Assembly: GCA_022824525.1 (NCBI GenBank) | Contig: JAJDZT010000104.1 | Span: 1 to 49,432 of the forward strand | From: Silicimonas sp. | Lineage (GTDB): Bacteria; Pseudomonadota; Alphaproteobacteria; Rhodobacterales; Rhodobacteraceae | DNA length: 49,432 bases | Reading direction: 5' to 3' | In this document: piece by piece, positions 1-8,313 of the stretch | How the letters are laid out: each line of letters opens with the position of its first letter | How positions within the stretch are numbered: the first letter of the stretch is position 1 | Notes under the pieces: model-generated | The model's database searches: none | Told to the model about the DNA's origin: nothing | What the model saw: the letters and a program-made list of their open reading frames with translations, nothing else | Made by a program: the position numbers and the translations under genes

Positions 1-2
1 CC

Positions 3-119
3 AATGCCTTCGTTCACATTCTGTCCTGCATCGCTGCCTACGTTCTGGCGCAGCCAAAGATCAAGATGGGCAAAATTGTCGTCCCAGACGTCATTCGGAG
101 CATTACCAGTGTGACGTGA
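3..119 (+). CDS. C-terminal fragment of an unidentified protein, cut by the window edge
   Basis: An open frame enters from the left edge and stops at TGA 117-119, giving 38 residues. The first 14 are hydrophobic (AFVHILSCIAAYVLAQ) and the rest are polar and basic, as in the end of a membrane protein whose last helix is followed by a short tail. It would be convergent with the minus-strand gene that follows. I recognise no family. The fragment is too short to be sure it is coding. Confidence 0.35.
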   Translation, partial: NAFVHILSCIAAYVLAQPKIKMGKIVVPDVIRSITSVT

Positions 120-137
120 GCTTATCCGGAACTGGGG

Positions 138-206
138 TTAATTCAGCGCCGCAACCAACGCGAGAACGACGAAGTAAATGAAGGCCGTCGTGCGATGCAG
201 GTTCAT
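138..206 (-). CDS. 22-residue single-helix membrane peptide, coupled to the upstream oxidase
   Basis: The ATG at 206-204 overlaps the TGA (205-203) of the FAD oxidase as ATGA, the usual sign of translational coupling. The peptide starts MNLHRTT, continues with about 15 hydrophobic residues (AFIYFVVLALVAAL) and stops at TAA 140-138. The positive N-terminus followed by one helix fits a small inner-membrane peptide. No function can be assigned. A chance open frame of this length is possible, but the exact ATGA overlap and the clean helix argue for a real gene. Confidence 0.45.
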   Translation of the reverse strand: MNLHRTTAFIYFVVLALVAALN

Positions 207-1690
207 GCCAAAGCCTCCAGATACGTGTCCCAAAACCCGTTCCGGAACACTCTGTTCGGATCAATCTCAAGCTTGCGCTGTACAAAGGCAGACGCGTTTG
301 AATACCCTTGTACCAGTTGTTCCAGTGTCGCGTGGGGCCGATAAGGCAAGTAGTACGTTCCGCCGATATCCAGTGTGCGCTGGATGAGCTCTTCCGTCAT
401 CCGGGCGTGATCGATCTCCGCGCGCTCTGTCATTTCCTGGCTGAAGAGCATCACGCAGGCAATTCGCGGCACTGGCGCATAGGACAGCAGACTTTCCGCA
501 TCTGCCTGCACGTAGCGGAGCGTGATGTTCATCATCTCCTGATAACTTGCGGGAATGACCTCCTGACAGGCCGTCACGAAATCCGCAAAGCGATCTGGCG
601 CCACGAAGTACTCGTGAAGAATATCCGTGCGGGTTGAATCGCGATCGTCAAGTGTGACGACAGGTTCGTTGATGAGCGAGTTCCGTGTAACTTCCCCTGC
701 CCCGATCTGGGGGCCGAGAGAAGCTTCAAACCACCAGCGGAGGTTCTTCGCAGGTTCATTCATCAGCTGCGCGCGGAAAACCCTTGCCGCCGCTTTCGAC
801 ATGAAACCAGAACTGGCCGCCGGCGGCAAAGCTTCCTGATTGTCTGCTTCGCGGTAGGTGATCATCAGCGCATCTTCGAAGAAGCGCTCGCGGTCAACAT
901 TCAGTCGGCCATAAGCCATGTTTACGTCGCCCGCCTCTACAGCCTCGACAAATGGCACCGCAAAGTCTTGCGACTTCATCTCTTCGAAAGTTGGAACAAG
1001 CCGACGGTTCGGGGCCATCTCGACGACCATGTCTATGATTGCACCGGTCAAACCGTAGCCGCCCATAGTCAGACCAAAGAGGTCCGCGTTTTCGGTTCGA
1101 GATACCGTAACGACCTCACCGTCCGCGAGCATTAGCCGAAAGCTCTGAACGGTCGCACCCATCGGTCCGAAAGGTACCGGCCACCCATGTGCGTTCACAC
1201 AGAATGTGGCAGCGACACCGAAGTCGTTGTTTGACTGCATGACCTTCGGACCAAACCCGATTGGGTCAAGCGCCGCGATCACCTGTTCCCAACGTGCGCC
1301 CGCGTGCACGCGGTAGGTTCCGTTTGCTGTGTCAGTCTCGACAGTGCCGTTGTCGAATGTGATCGCGTGTCCGTCCCGCGGGATGGCATGCCCCCCCATG
1401 GAATGGCGCGCGGCACCGATGTTGAAGGGTCGTCCGGATTCACGCGCCTCGGCCAACTCCGCGCGAAGCACCGAAATGAGTGCGTCTCCAGGGTCATCAG
1501 CCACAACGGTATGTCGGAACACCGGCGTCTCGGATAAGAGGCTGGCGTCATTCAGTGTATCGGCAGTTCCCAAAGGTCCGGCCCAACGCGTCCCTGCTAC
1601 GGACGGCACGTTTCCCGAGTATCTTGCTCCGACATATCCGCCAACTGCCGCGCTCGCACCCAAGAGGAGCGCACGTCGTGTGAAACTCAT
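203..1690 (-). CDS. FAD-linked oxidase of the D-arabinono-1,4-lactone oxidase type, Tat-exported
   Basis: The 495-residue protein begins with a twin-arginine signal (SFTRRALLLGAS, then a hydrophobic stretch to about residue 22), so it is probably exported folded with its flavin. A PCMH-type FAD-binding domain occupies roughly residues 60-225, including GAARHSMGG at 92-100 and a GYGLTGAI motif. The C-terminal half resembles the ALO substrate domain and ends with RNGFWDTYL. Family members oxidise sugar lactones or alditols with oxygen or another acceptor. The substrate here is not evident. The stop codon overlaps the start of a tiny membrane peptide. The upstream neighbour xthA is on the same strand 145 bases away, so this gene likely has its own promoter or reads through from xthA. 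Confidence 0.8.
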   Translation of the reverse strand: MSFTRRALLLGASAAVGGYVGARYSGNVPSVAGTRWAGPLGTADTLNDASLLSETPVFRHTVVADDPGDALISVLRAELAEARESGRPFNIGAARHSMGGHAIPRDGHAITFDNGTVETDTANGTYRVHAGARWEQVIAALDPIGFGPKVMQSNNDFGVAATFCVNAHGWPVPFGPMGATVQSFRLMLADGEVVTVSRTENADLFGLTMGGYGLTGAIIDMVVEMAPNRRLVPTFEEMKSQDFAVPFVEAVEAGDVNMAYGRLNVDRERFFEDALMITYREADNQEALPPAASSGFMSKAAARVFRAQLMNEPAKNLRWWFEASLGPQIGAGEVTRNSLINEPVVTLDDRDSTRTDILHEYFVAPDRFADFVTACQEVIPASYQEMMNITLRYVQADAESLLSYAPVPRIACVMLFSQEMTERAEIDHARMTEELIQRTLDIGGTYYLPYRPHATLEQLVQGYSNASAFVQRKLEIDPNRVFRNGFWDTYLEALA

Positions 1691-1835
1691 ATCCTACCTC
1701 GTTCGTACCCTCGACCAACAGTCGTCCGAAAAGGGTTCTGTTTTCAGTAGTTAAAGCAGATCAAGTTCCGATGCGGCGACCAAAACCACCACAATGCGTG
1801 GAATTCAACAAAGACTGGAACCGAAACGCATCAGG

Positions 1836-2627
1836 TCATTTGAGATCAAATGTCGCGAAAACAGGGGCATGATCGGAGGGTTTTTCCCACCCCCGCGCTT
1901 CCCGAAGGATTCTGGATGAATGCCCAGCATTGGCAATGTCCGGGGTGGCCCATATGTGGTCGAGTCGTCGCCCCTTATCGGCGGCATCCCAATCTCGCGC
2001 ACGGTACGACCACCAGCTGTAAAGAAGGCCCTCCGGGATATCCTTTCGCGTTATGTCGACCCAGCCACCAGCTTCCTGAGTGTCGCCCAGGTGCTCAACC
2101 TCGATCGGCGTATGACTCACAACCTTGAGAAGTTGCTTGTGGCTCCAAACGTCATCTTCGCGAGGAGCAATGTTCAAGTCGCCAACAAGGATCGACTTTT
2201 TGGGCTTCTCGGCACGATAATGGTCCCTCATCTCGGTTAAAAAATCGAGTTTCTGTCCAAATTTTTCATTCTTTTCTCGGTCGGGAATATCCCCACCTGC
2301 AGGGACGTAGAAGTTGTGGATCGTAACGCCATTTTCCAGTGTTCCTGCAACGTGCCGAGCATGGCCAAGCCCAGCCCAGTCACGATCCCCTGCGTCTTTC
2401 AGAGGCAGCTTCGACAGTATAGCGACGCCGTTGTACCCTTTTTGGCCGCGCGCAACCATGTGGGTGTAACCCAGCGCCTGAAACGCCTCCACCGGGATTT
2501 TTTCAACCGGCGACTTGCACTCCTGCAAACACAAAACGTCAGGGCCTTCTTCCTTGAGGAGCTTGGCGACCAGCCCTTCGCGAAGACGAACCGAGTTGAT
2601 GTTCCAGGTGGCAATTGAAAAGGACAT
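1836..2627 (-). CDS. xthA: exodeoxyribonuclease III
   Basis: A 263-residue endonuclease/exonuclease/phosphatase-fold enzyme that repairs DNA by cleaving at abasic sites and degrading 3' ends. All catalytic landmarks are present: WNINS at the N-terminus, LQECK with the metal-binding Glu at about 36, GDLNIAP with Asp150 and Asn152, LDHIW, and SDHAPV with the Asp252-His253 pair. The length is normal for the XthA family. It is on the same strand as the alpha/beta hydrolase, whose stop lies 4 bases upstream of the xthA ATG, so the two are probably cotranscribed and may be translationally coupled. Confidence 0.93.
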   Translation of the reverse strand: MSFSIATWNINSVRLREGLVAKLLKEEGPDVLCLQECKSPVEKIPVEAFQALGYTHMVARGQKGYNGVAILSKLPLKDAGDRDWAGLGHARHVAGTLENGVTIHNFYVPAGGDIPDREKNEKFGQKLDFLTEMRDHYRAEKPKKSILVGDLNIAPREDDVWSHKQLLKVVSHTPIEVEHLGDTQEAGGWVDITRKDIPEGLLYSWWSYRARDWDAADKGRRLDHIWATPDIANAGHSSRILREARGWEKPSDHAPVFATFDLK

Positions 2628-2631
2628 GAAA

Positions 2632-3687
2632 TCAGCCTTGCGAGATCTGCGCCAAAGCGTCGGCGAGGAGTTGGTGAAAAGTTACCGGGTCTTCTATTTG
2701 AGGGATATGGCCGGTGTCGTCCATCCAGAACACCGTGGCCCCACCCAGCGCATTGCTGAGGACCTCACCCTGGACCGGTGGCGTGACCGTGTCTTCCCGC
2801 CCCCAAATCAAAGTCACCGGCACGCCGATGCGGCCATACTGTGCAGGGTCCGAGCTAACGGCGCCACGCGGAGGGACCAAAAGTGTTGGCAGCCAATCGG
2901 CCAACGCCTCTGTCGTGCTGTCGCGACGAAAAGGATACTCCAATAGCGTCACGATTTCTGACGTGATGCGATCCTTCTTGTGAACGAACTGCTGCACCAA
3001 CAGTTTTGTAGCGTACGGATTGGTAACAGTGGCCGACATCGCGGCCTCGCGCACAACGTCTGACCGCAAGGGCAAAGGCAGTTCCTTCCCTGCGCCATCT
3101 TGTCCGAGACCCAAAGCTCCCGCCACGATCACCGCACCCGTAACTTCGCCCGAGCTCGCCATAAGCGCCTCGACCGCGGCACCAGCACCAAAGGAATGGG
3201 CGACGATAACCGGCCTCACGCCCAATGCTTCTGCGACCGCGAGGATGCGCAGACCCTGGGACTGGCGACTGTAGTCCATGCCTTCCAGTCGGTCTGACAA
3301 CCCCATCGGCGGCAAATCGATCGCAATCGCACGATACCCTTGTTCCGAGAGAAAAGTCAGTGTGTCACGCCACAGCCCGGACCAACCGATCGAACCATGA
3401 ATCAACAGAACAGGCACGCCGTCTTCTGGTCCAACCTCCAAGGCGTGGATGTTTCCATGTACCGTTTCCACAACTCGGCTTTCCGGTAGCAAAAGCTCGT
3501 TTGCCGATACGACTTCCCGGTTCATCGCAGCTACGCGAAGCGCCACCACAGCGACTGCTACGGTCAAACTGATCGCGAGGAATAATCGGTAGAGGAAGCG
3601 AAACATCAAGAAGCCCGGATTTTTTCGGACCTTATGCGGAGGCACAATACGCATCAAGCCGGGTAGGCGCCCGTTCGCAAATCGCAT
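2632..3687 (-). CDS. alpha/beta hydrolase with an N-terminal membrane anchor
   Basis: With the chosen start the product is 351 residues. A hydrophobic segment (LFLAISLTVAVAVVALRVA, residues about 36-54) anchors or exports it. The hydrolase fold follows: LIHGSIGWSG oxyanion loop, VAHSFGAG nucleophile elbow with Ser near 165, WGRED acidic residue and TGHIPQIED histidine. The start at 3687 was chosen because GAAGG lies 5 bases upstream. The ATG at 3606, directly before the hydrophobic segment, is the main alternative. The gene is divergent from the sugar kinase and 4 bases upstream of xthA. The substrate is unknown; esterase or haloperoxidase-like activity are both possible. Confidence 0.8.
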   Translation of the reverse strand: MRFANGRLPGLMRIVPPHKVRKNPGFLMFRFLYRLFLAISLTVAVAVVALRVAAMNREVVSANELLLPESRVVETVHGNIHALEVGPEDGVPVLLIHGSIGWSGLWRDTLTFLSEQGYRAIAIDLPPMGLSDRLEGMDYSRQSQGLRILAVAEALGVRPVIVAHSFGAGAAVEALMASSGEVTGAVIVAGALGLGQDGAGKELPLPLRSDVVREAAMSATVTNPYATKLLVQQFVHKKDRITSEIVTLLEYPFRRDSTTEALADWLPTLLVPPRGAVSSDPAQYGRIGVPVTLIWGREDTVTPPVQGEVLSNALGGATVFWMDDTGHIPQIEDPVTFHQLLADALAQISQG

Positions 3688-3743
3688 TGTAGCCTTCGCC
3701 GATCTCGCGTCATATGCGGCCAAACGAAGAAAAGGAACCAAAG

Positions 3744-4631
3744 ATGCCCCGCCTACTTTCGATTGGAGAATGCATGATCGAGATGGCACCGACTGCGGAT
3801 GGAACCTTTGGCATGGGGTTTGCGGGCGATACTTTCAACACCGCTTGGTATGCGCGACGATTGGCCGGACCGGAAATCGAGGTTGCATATCTTTCGGCTG
3901 TGGGCGACGACGCGCCGTCGGAAAGAATGCGGTCTTTCATGGAAGAAGCGGGCGTCGCCCCAAAGCTTGCTATTCGCAAAGGCAAATCTGTCGGCCTTTA
4001 TATGATTTCGCTTCATGACGGCGAGAGAAGCTTTTCTTACTGGCGCAGCGCATCGGCCGCACGAACTCTCGCGGATGATCTGAACGATTTGCCCGATCTG
4101 GAGGACGGCGATATCGCCTTCTTCTCCGGCATTACGCTGGCGATCTTACCCGTTCAGGGACAAGCGCGACTTCTTTCGACGCTTGCAAATGCCCGAGATC
4201 GAGGCGTCACCATTGCGTTCGATCCAAACCTGCGGCCCCGACTTTGGCCGGACGACCGCACAATGTGCGAAAGCATCATGAGAGCCGCGGAAGTATCCGA
4301 TATCGCATTGCCCTCCTTTGAAGACGAGCAAGGGTTCTTTGGAGATGAGGATGTGAGCGCGACTGCAGATCGATATTCCGACGCAGGCGTATCACTTGTC
4401 ATTGTTAAGGACGGCCCCGGGCCTGTTTTGGTGCGAGAAAGCGCGCGACAAGAATTGGTAAGCGTTGAACCAGCGAGCAAGATCGTCGACACGACTGCCG
4501 CGGGTGACAGCTTTAACGCAGGGTTTCTCGTCGGCATGATGAATGGATTGCCGGCCGCGGAAGCCACACGAGAAGGGTGCGCACTAGCGCGCAAAGTGAT
4601 TGGCGCGCGCGGCGCATTGGTTGATATCTGA
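3744..4631 (+). CDS. kdgK: 2-dehydro-3-deoxygluconokinase (PfkB family)
   Basis: A 295-residue ribokinase/PfkB-fold kinase, predicted to phosphorylate KDG with ATP to KDPG for cleavage by the Entner-Doudoroff aldolase. The first signature appears as GECMIEMAP with GFAGDTFNTAWYARRL, typical of KdgK. The second is DTTAAGDSFNAG with the catalytic Asp near 255 (Ala replaces the common Gly of DTTGAGD). The ATG at 3744 is preceded by AAGGA; an upstream in-frame ATG lacks such a site. KDG is the end product of the KduI/KduD route encoded at 19-20.6 kb, so this kinase completes the pectin pathway although it is 13 kb away. KDPG aldolase is not in the window. Other PfkB sugar substrates cannot be excluded. 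Confidence 0.85.
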   Translation: MPRLLSIGECMIEMAPTADGTFGMGFAGDTFNTAWYARRLAGPEIEVAYLSAVGDDAPSERMRSFMEEAGVAPKLAIRKGKSVGLYMISLHDGERSFSYWRSASAARTLADDLNDLPDLEDGDIAFFSGITLAILPVQGQARLLSTLANARDRGVTIAFDPNLRPRLWPDDRTMCESIMRAAEVSDIALPSFEDEQGFFGDEDVSATADRYSDAGVSLVIVKDGPGPVLVRESARQELVSVEPASKIVDTTAAGDSFNAGFLVGMMNGLPAAEATREGCALARKVIGARGALVDI

Positions 4632-4694
4632 CACCTTGCAATCCCGTCTCACCGGCGGCATCGAATACCGCACAAGAATGCGGGGGGAGACATC

Positions 4695-5789
4695 ATGGCA
4701 AGCAACCTTAGAATTGCGCTAATCAGGGGCGACGGCATCGGAGTGGACGTCGCAGATGCTACTGTCGCGATTGTCGATGCCGCGCTTGCAAAGGTCGGCG
4801 CCCCGAGCTTCACCTACGAAGACATTCAGGCTGGCGCTGGCTACTTCAAAGAAACCGGCCATGACATCGAGCCTGGTGGAGAAGACCGAGCTGGCGAGAT
4901 GGATGCCATTTTTCTCGGCGCCATCGGGCTTCCGGCGATCCGGCACACAGATGGAACTGAAATCGCACCACATCTGAGGCTCAGAGAAATCTACGGCCTC
5001 TATGCCGGTCTCCGTCCCGTGAAGGCTTACCCCAACGCGCCTCAAAGGCTCGCCGATCCGCGCGCGGCAGAAATTGACATGGTCATCCTACGGGAGTCGA
5101 CAGAAGGTTTGTTTTACTCCGCCGCCACTCATGGTCGCAGCGATATCCGCGGCGACACTGAAGTGCGCGATACGCTTCGGATCACAAGGGAAACGACCGA
5201 AAAGTTGCATCACTTTGGTTTCCGCTATGCGGAACGCCGAAAAGAACGTGGACGTCCAGGTCGGATAACCTGTGTCGATAAGGCGAATGTTTTCGCCTCT
5301 ATGGCATTCTGCCGAAAGATATTCGACGAGATCGCTCCAAATTACCCCGGCATCGAAGCGGGGCATAACTATGTCGATGCGCAAGCACTCGATCTGATCC
5401 GGCGCCCTTGGGACTTCGATGTCATGGTTATGGAAAACATGTTTGGCGACATCCTTTCGGACCTTGCCGGCGGGTTGGTCGGCGGCATGGGTATGGCCGC
5501 CTGCGCTGAAATCGGCGACAAGGTCGGACTTTTCCAACCAGCGCATGGGTCTGCTCCCGACATTATGGGGCAGGACAAAGCCAATCCGCTCGCCGCGATC
5601 CTGTCCGGCGCAATGATGTTGGACTATCTGGCCGACAAAGCGGACAACGCCCAACTGTCCGACGCCGCCACGTTGATCGAAGACGCCGTTGCGGATGGAT
5701 TTGAAGCGAACGCCCTTCGACCGATGGAGTTTGGCGGTGACATGGGGACTGCGGCAGTCACAAGCGAACTCCTCAGTCGGTTAAGGTGA
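4695..5789 (+). CDS. isocitrate/isopropylmalate dehydrogenase family, probably tartrate/D-malate-type
   Basis: A 364-residue metal- and NAD-dependent beta-decarboxylating dehydrogenase. Visible motifs are GDGIGVDV at the N-terminus, LRLREIYGLYAGLRP with the substrate-binding arginines, the catalytic VDKANVF lysine, FGDILSDLAGGLVGG with the metal aspartates, and HGSAPDIMGQDKANP. A second, canonical leuB lies at 38.6 kb beside leuCD, so this copy is unlikely to serve leucine synthesis and better fits a tartrate or D-malate dehydrogenase or another 2-hydroxyacid enzyme. It follows kdgK by 63 bases on the same strand, with a strong GGGGGAG site 6 bases before the ATG, suggesting a sugar-acid operon. 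The true substrate is inference. Confidence 0.8.
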   Translation: MASNLRIALIRGDGIGVDVADATVAIVDAALAKVGAPSFTYEDIQAGAGYFKETGHDIEPGGEDRAGEMDAIFLGAIGLPAIRHTDGTEIAPHLRLREIYGLYAGLRPVKAYPNAPQRLADPRAAEIDMVILRESTEGLFYSAATHGRSDIRGDTEVRDTLRITRETTEKLHHFGFRYAERRKERGRPGRITCVDKANVFASMAFCRKIFDEIAPNYPGIEAGHNYVDAQALDLIRRPWDFDVMVMENMFGDILSDLAGGLVGGMGMAACAEIGDKVGLFQPAHGSAPDIMGQDKANPLAAILSGAMMLDYLADKADNAQLSDAATLIEDAVADGFEANALRPMEFGGDMGTAAVTSELLSRLR

Positions 5790-6111
5790 CCAGAGAAGGT
5801 CTCGAGACCGTCAGCCCTCTCCCTATCGTCAAGTATTGGGATTTTGTAAAATCGCCGCAATTCGTATGACGGCCCAATTCCTCTGAAACGTTGCGACGCG
5901 ACAAATAGATATCGTCCATCTGTCTAGGGTTTTCCGAGTTGCAAATGATCTGGCAACGGAGCGGCGCAGAACTAGGTGCGGCTTAAAGATGCAAAGCCTC
6001 ACTACGGTTCCCGGACACCTCCTTGAGTGTTCACGCGGCAAACGCTTCGGAGAAATGGCTAAGGAATGGTTGGCACAGTTCCAGCACAGCACAACCCAAC
6101 CCAGAAACGAA
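5790..6111. other. intergenic stretch without a convincing gene
   Basis: These roughly 320 bases lie between the dehydrogenase and the dps terminator. Open frames on both strands lack good start sites and protein-like composition. I see no RNA gene or clear regulatory motif here. Confidence 0.5.
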
Positions 6112-6135
6112 AAGCCGCGCTATTTCGCGCGGCTT
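6112..6135 (-). terminator. rho-independent terminator of dps
   Basis: A 9-bp perfect stem (AAGCCGCGC / GCGCGGCTT) closes a 6-base loop. Read on the minus strand it is followed by TTCGTTTC, 22 bases after the dps stop codon. Confidence 0.8.
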
Positions 6136-6157
6136 CATCGAAAAGACTTTTCTCGCC

Positions 6158-6628
6158 TCAGGAGAGGTGGCTACGCAGAAACCAGGCAAACTTCTCATGA
6201 ACCTGGCCGCGCGCAATGCACAAATCCTCGGTGAGTGTGTCACCGTGGTCGGCGGCAATTTCTCCGGTGCCGGCGAGCGTAGATGCAAGTGTCTCTTGCG
6301 CCACCATCATCGCCTTGATCATCTCTTTGTCGGAGGCGTGGCCATCGTGCTCTCTAACCTTGGAGCGCTCCAGCATGCCAGCAAGCGTACCTTCAGCGTG
6401 GGCATCCAACGCCTTGATCCGCTCCGCAAGTTCGTCCTGCGCCTCGAAATGGTCTTCGTAGATCTTCTGGAACAATTCATGAAGCGGCCCAAAGGCCATT
6501 CCCGTTACGTTCCAATGGAAGTTCTGCGCCAACATCGTTGTCACTGCAGTTTCAGCGACGCTTTGGTTCAGCGCTTCCGCAATTTGTGTTTTGGCATCGA
6601 TTGACAATGCCGTTGCCGACTGGGTCAT
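6158..6628 (-). CDS. dps: Dps-family DNA-protecting ferritin-like protein
   Basis: The 156-residue product is the normal length for Dps, a dodecameric miniferritin that oxidises and stores iron and shields DNA from peroxide. The intersubunit ferroxidase ligands are visible with the correct spacing: His38 (NFHWNVTG), His50, Asp65 and Glu69 (HFEAQDELAERI). AAGGA lies 7 bases before the ATG. It is a single gene with its own terminator. The long leader contains a near-perfect palindrome of the Irr/ICE type at 6731-6747, suggesting iron-dependent control. A GCTGGCTCGC direct repeat (6661-6670 and 6679-6688) also lies in the leader. Confidence 0.9.
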   Translation of the reverse strand: MTQSATALSIDAKTQIAEALNQSVAETAVTTMLAQNFHWNVTGMAFGPLHELFQKIYEDHFEAQDELAERIKALDAHAEGTLAGMLERSKVREHDGHASDKEMIKAMMVAQETLASTLAGTGEIAADHGDTLTEDLCIARGQVHEKFAWFLRSHLS

Positions 6629-6730
6629 TGCAAATTCCTTCGAGTTTCATCGAACAGCTTGCTGGCTCGCAACCGCTGGCTGGCTCGCTTGGACAATGGA
6701 TAACAACCGTGAAGCTTGAGACAAGAACTT

Positions 6731-6747
6731 TTTAGAATAATTCTAAA
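6731..6747. promoter_or_regulatory. putative Irr-binding ICE motif upstream of dps
   Basis: TTTAGAATAATTCTAAA is a 17-base palindrome broken only at its centre. It matches the remembered alphaproteobacterial iron control element of the form TTTAGAA-N3-TTCTAAA bound by Irr. It lies 103 bases upstream of the dps ATG and just beyond the 3' end of znuB, so dps is the only sensible target. Confidence 0.7.
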
Positions 6748-6784
6748 CTAAGGCCTTTTCTTCCCGTGAGCGAAAGGTCTTCGC

Positions 6785-7585
6785 CTAACCCGTGAGCTTG
6801 CTGCGCCAGCCAAACAAGTTCAACGCCGCAAATATGAGCGCTGCAACACAAACGATGGATGGGCCTGCCGGGGCGTCAAATACATATGCGCCCTGCAAAC
6901 CACCAACCGCTGAAACGGCACCTATTGCTGCGGCGATGAGCGCCATCGCCTCTGGTGTACGCGCCAGTCCTCTTGCTGCGGCGGCTGGAATAATGAGCAA
7001 GGCCGCAATCAACAAAACGCCCACAACCTTGATGGCGACCGCAACAGTGATCGCGAGGGACAAGGTCAGAATCAACTGTTCACGCCTTGGGTTGATCGCA
7101 CTCGAATAGGCCAGTTCTTCGTTCAGTGTAGATGTCAAAAGGGCCGACCACCTCCATGTCAAAAGGCCAACCACAAGCGCGGCCCCGCCCCAGATAACCA
7201 ACAAGTCCAAACGGGACACTGCAAGAATGTCACCGAAGAGATAGGCCATAAGGTCAATCCGAATTCCGGAGAGAAACGACACGGCCACAAGGCCAAAAGC
7301 GAGCGAGGAATGCGCAAGTACCCCAAGAAGCGTATCCATGGCATAACCCCGCCCTGCCAGAAGGGTCACGGTCAGCGCCATGATCAATGCGATTGCCAAG
7401 GCTCCAGGGAAAACTGGCAATTCGAAAGTCAATGAAAGCGCGACTCCCAAGATTGCTGCATGTGCCGTCGCGTCCCCGAAATACGCCATGCGCCGCCAGA
7501 CCACGAAACAGCCTAACGGCGCGGCGGCAAATGCAACACCAATGCCCGCAAGGGTCGCGCGAACCATGAAATCATCCAGCATCAC
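6785..7585 (-). CDS. znuB: zinc ABC transporter permease
   Basis: A 266-residue ABC-3 family inner-membrane permease with about eight hydrophobic segments. Landmarks are WRRMAYFGDATAHAAILG near residue 35 and the IKVVGVLLIAALLIIPAAAARG segment typical of ZnuB/MntB/TroC permeases. Assignment to zinc rests on context: its ATG overlaps the znuC stop by four bases (ATGA), znuC overlaps zur the same way, and znuA is divergent across a Zur box. It is the last gene of zur-znuC-znuB. Confidence 0.92.
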   Translation of the reverse strand: MMLDDFMVRATLAGIGVAFAAAPLGCFVVWRRMAYFGDATAHAAILGVALSLTFELPVFPGALAIALIMALTVTLLAGRGYAMDTLLGVLAHSSLAFGLVAVSFLSGIRIDLMAYLFGDILAVSRLDLLVIWGGAALVVGLLTWRWSALLTSTLNEELAYSSAINPRREQLILTLSLAITVAVAIKVVGVLLIAALLIIPAAAARGLARTPEAMALIAAAIGAVSAVGGLQGAYVFDAPAGPSIVCVAALIFAALNLFGWRSKLTG

Positions 7586-8313
7586 TCAGCGGCCTCATGC
7601 GCATGCGAATGATCGTGGTCATGGTCGTGCTTATAAAGCGCCAATGCCCCTCCGGTGCCGGTGCCAAACAACGCACGGTACTCAGGTGCAGAAGCGACAA
7701 CCGCCGGCGTCCCTTCACAGCAAACATGACCATTCAGGCAAATGACCCGATCCGAAGCACTCATGACAACGTGCAATTCGTGGCTGATCATCAAGACAGA
7801 GCATTCTGTGTCTCGGCACACGCTTTCGATCTGTTGATAGAACGCGGCAGAACCCGGCTGATCCAACCCTTGGGTCGCCTCGTCGAGAAGCAGGACATCC
7901 GGCTTGTTGATCAAGGCGCGGGCCAACAGAACCCTCTGGAATTGCCCGCCAGACAACTGCGCCATCTGACGGTTCTGAATGTTTGGCACGCCCGCGATGG
8001 TCAGTGCCTCTTCGCATTGCGACGACGAAACCTTGCCGGCCAGTCGCATGAAGCGGTCGACGGTCATTGGGAGCGTCGGATCAATGTGCAGGCGCTGTGG
8101 CACATAGCCGATCTTCAGGCCCGACTTCCGCGATATCTCGCCGCCAGCCGGCTCGGTTGCACCAATGATCGCACGAAAGAGACTTGTTTTTCCTGAGCCG
8201 TTCGGGCCGACGATCGTCACAATTTCGCCAGCGCTCAACTCGAAGGAAACATCCCGAAGCACGGTGTGGCCACCATAGGCAACAGCAAGGTTTTTCACAG
8301 AAATCAGACTCAT
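7582..8313 (-). CDS. znuC: zinc ABC transporter ATP-binding protein
   Basis: The 243-residue ATPase energises zinc import through ZnuB. It carries Walker A GPNGSGKT (36-43), the ABC signature LSGGQFQR, Walker B VLLLDEATQGLD and the switch histidine in LMISHELHVV. The tail ends with a histidine-aspartate run (DHDHDHSHAHE) often seen in ZnuC and likely to bind zinc. It overlaps zur and znuB by ATGA junctions, so the three are translated as one operon. Confidence 0.94.
   Translation of the reverse strand: MSLISVKNLAVAYGGHTVLRDVSFELSAGEIVTIVGPNGSGKTSLFRAIIGATEPAGGEISRKSGLKIGYVPQRLHIDPTLPMTVDRFMRLAGKVSSSQCEEALTIAGVPNIQNRQMAQLSGGQFQRVLLARALINKPDVLLLDEATQGLDQPGSAAFYQQIESVCRDTECSVLMISHELHVVMSASDRVICLNGHVCCEGTPAVVASAPEYRALFGTGTGGALALYKHDHDHDHSHAHEAAE

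Noticed and set aside
4695..5789. Calling this gene leuB
   Set aside because: A canonical leuB is present at 38578-39684 near leuCD, and the sequence is closer to tartrate/D-malate-type family members.
6061..6090. Sigma54-like TGGCAC element
   Set aside because: The -12 element does not match (CAGCA instead of TTGCA), and no suitable downstream gene exists in that orientation.
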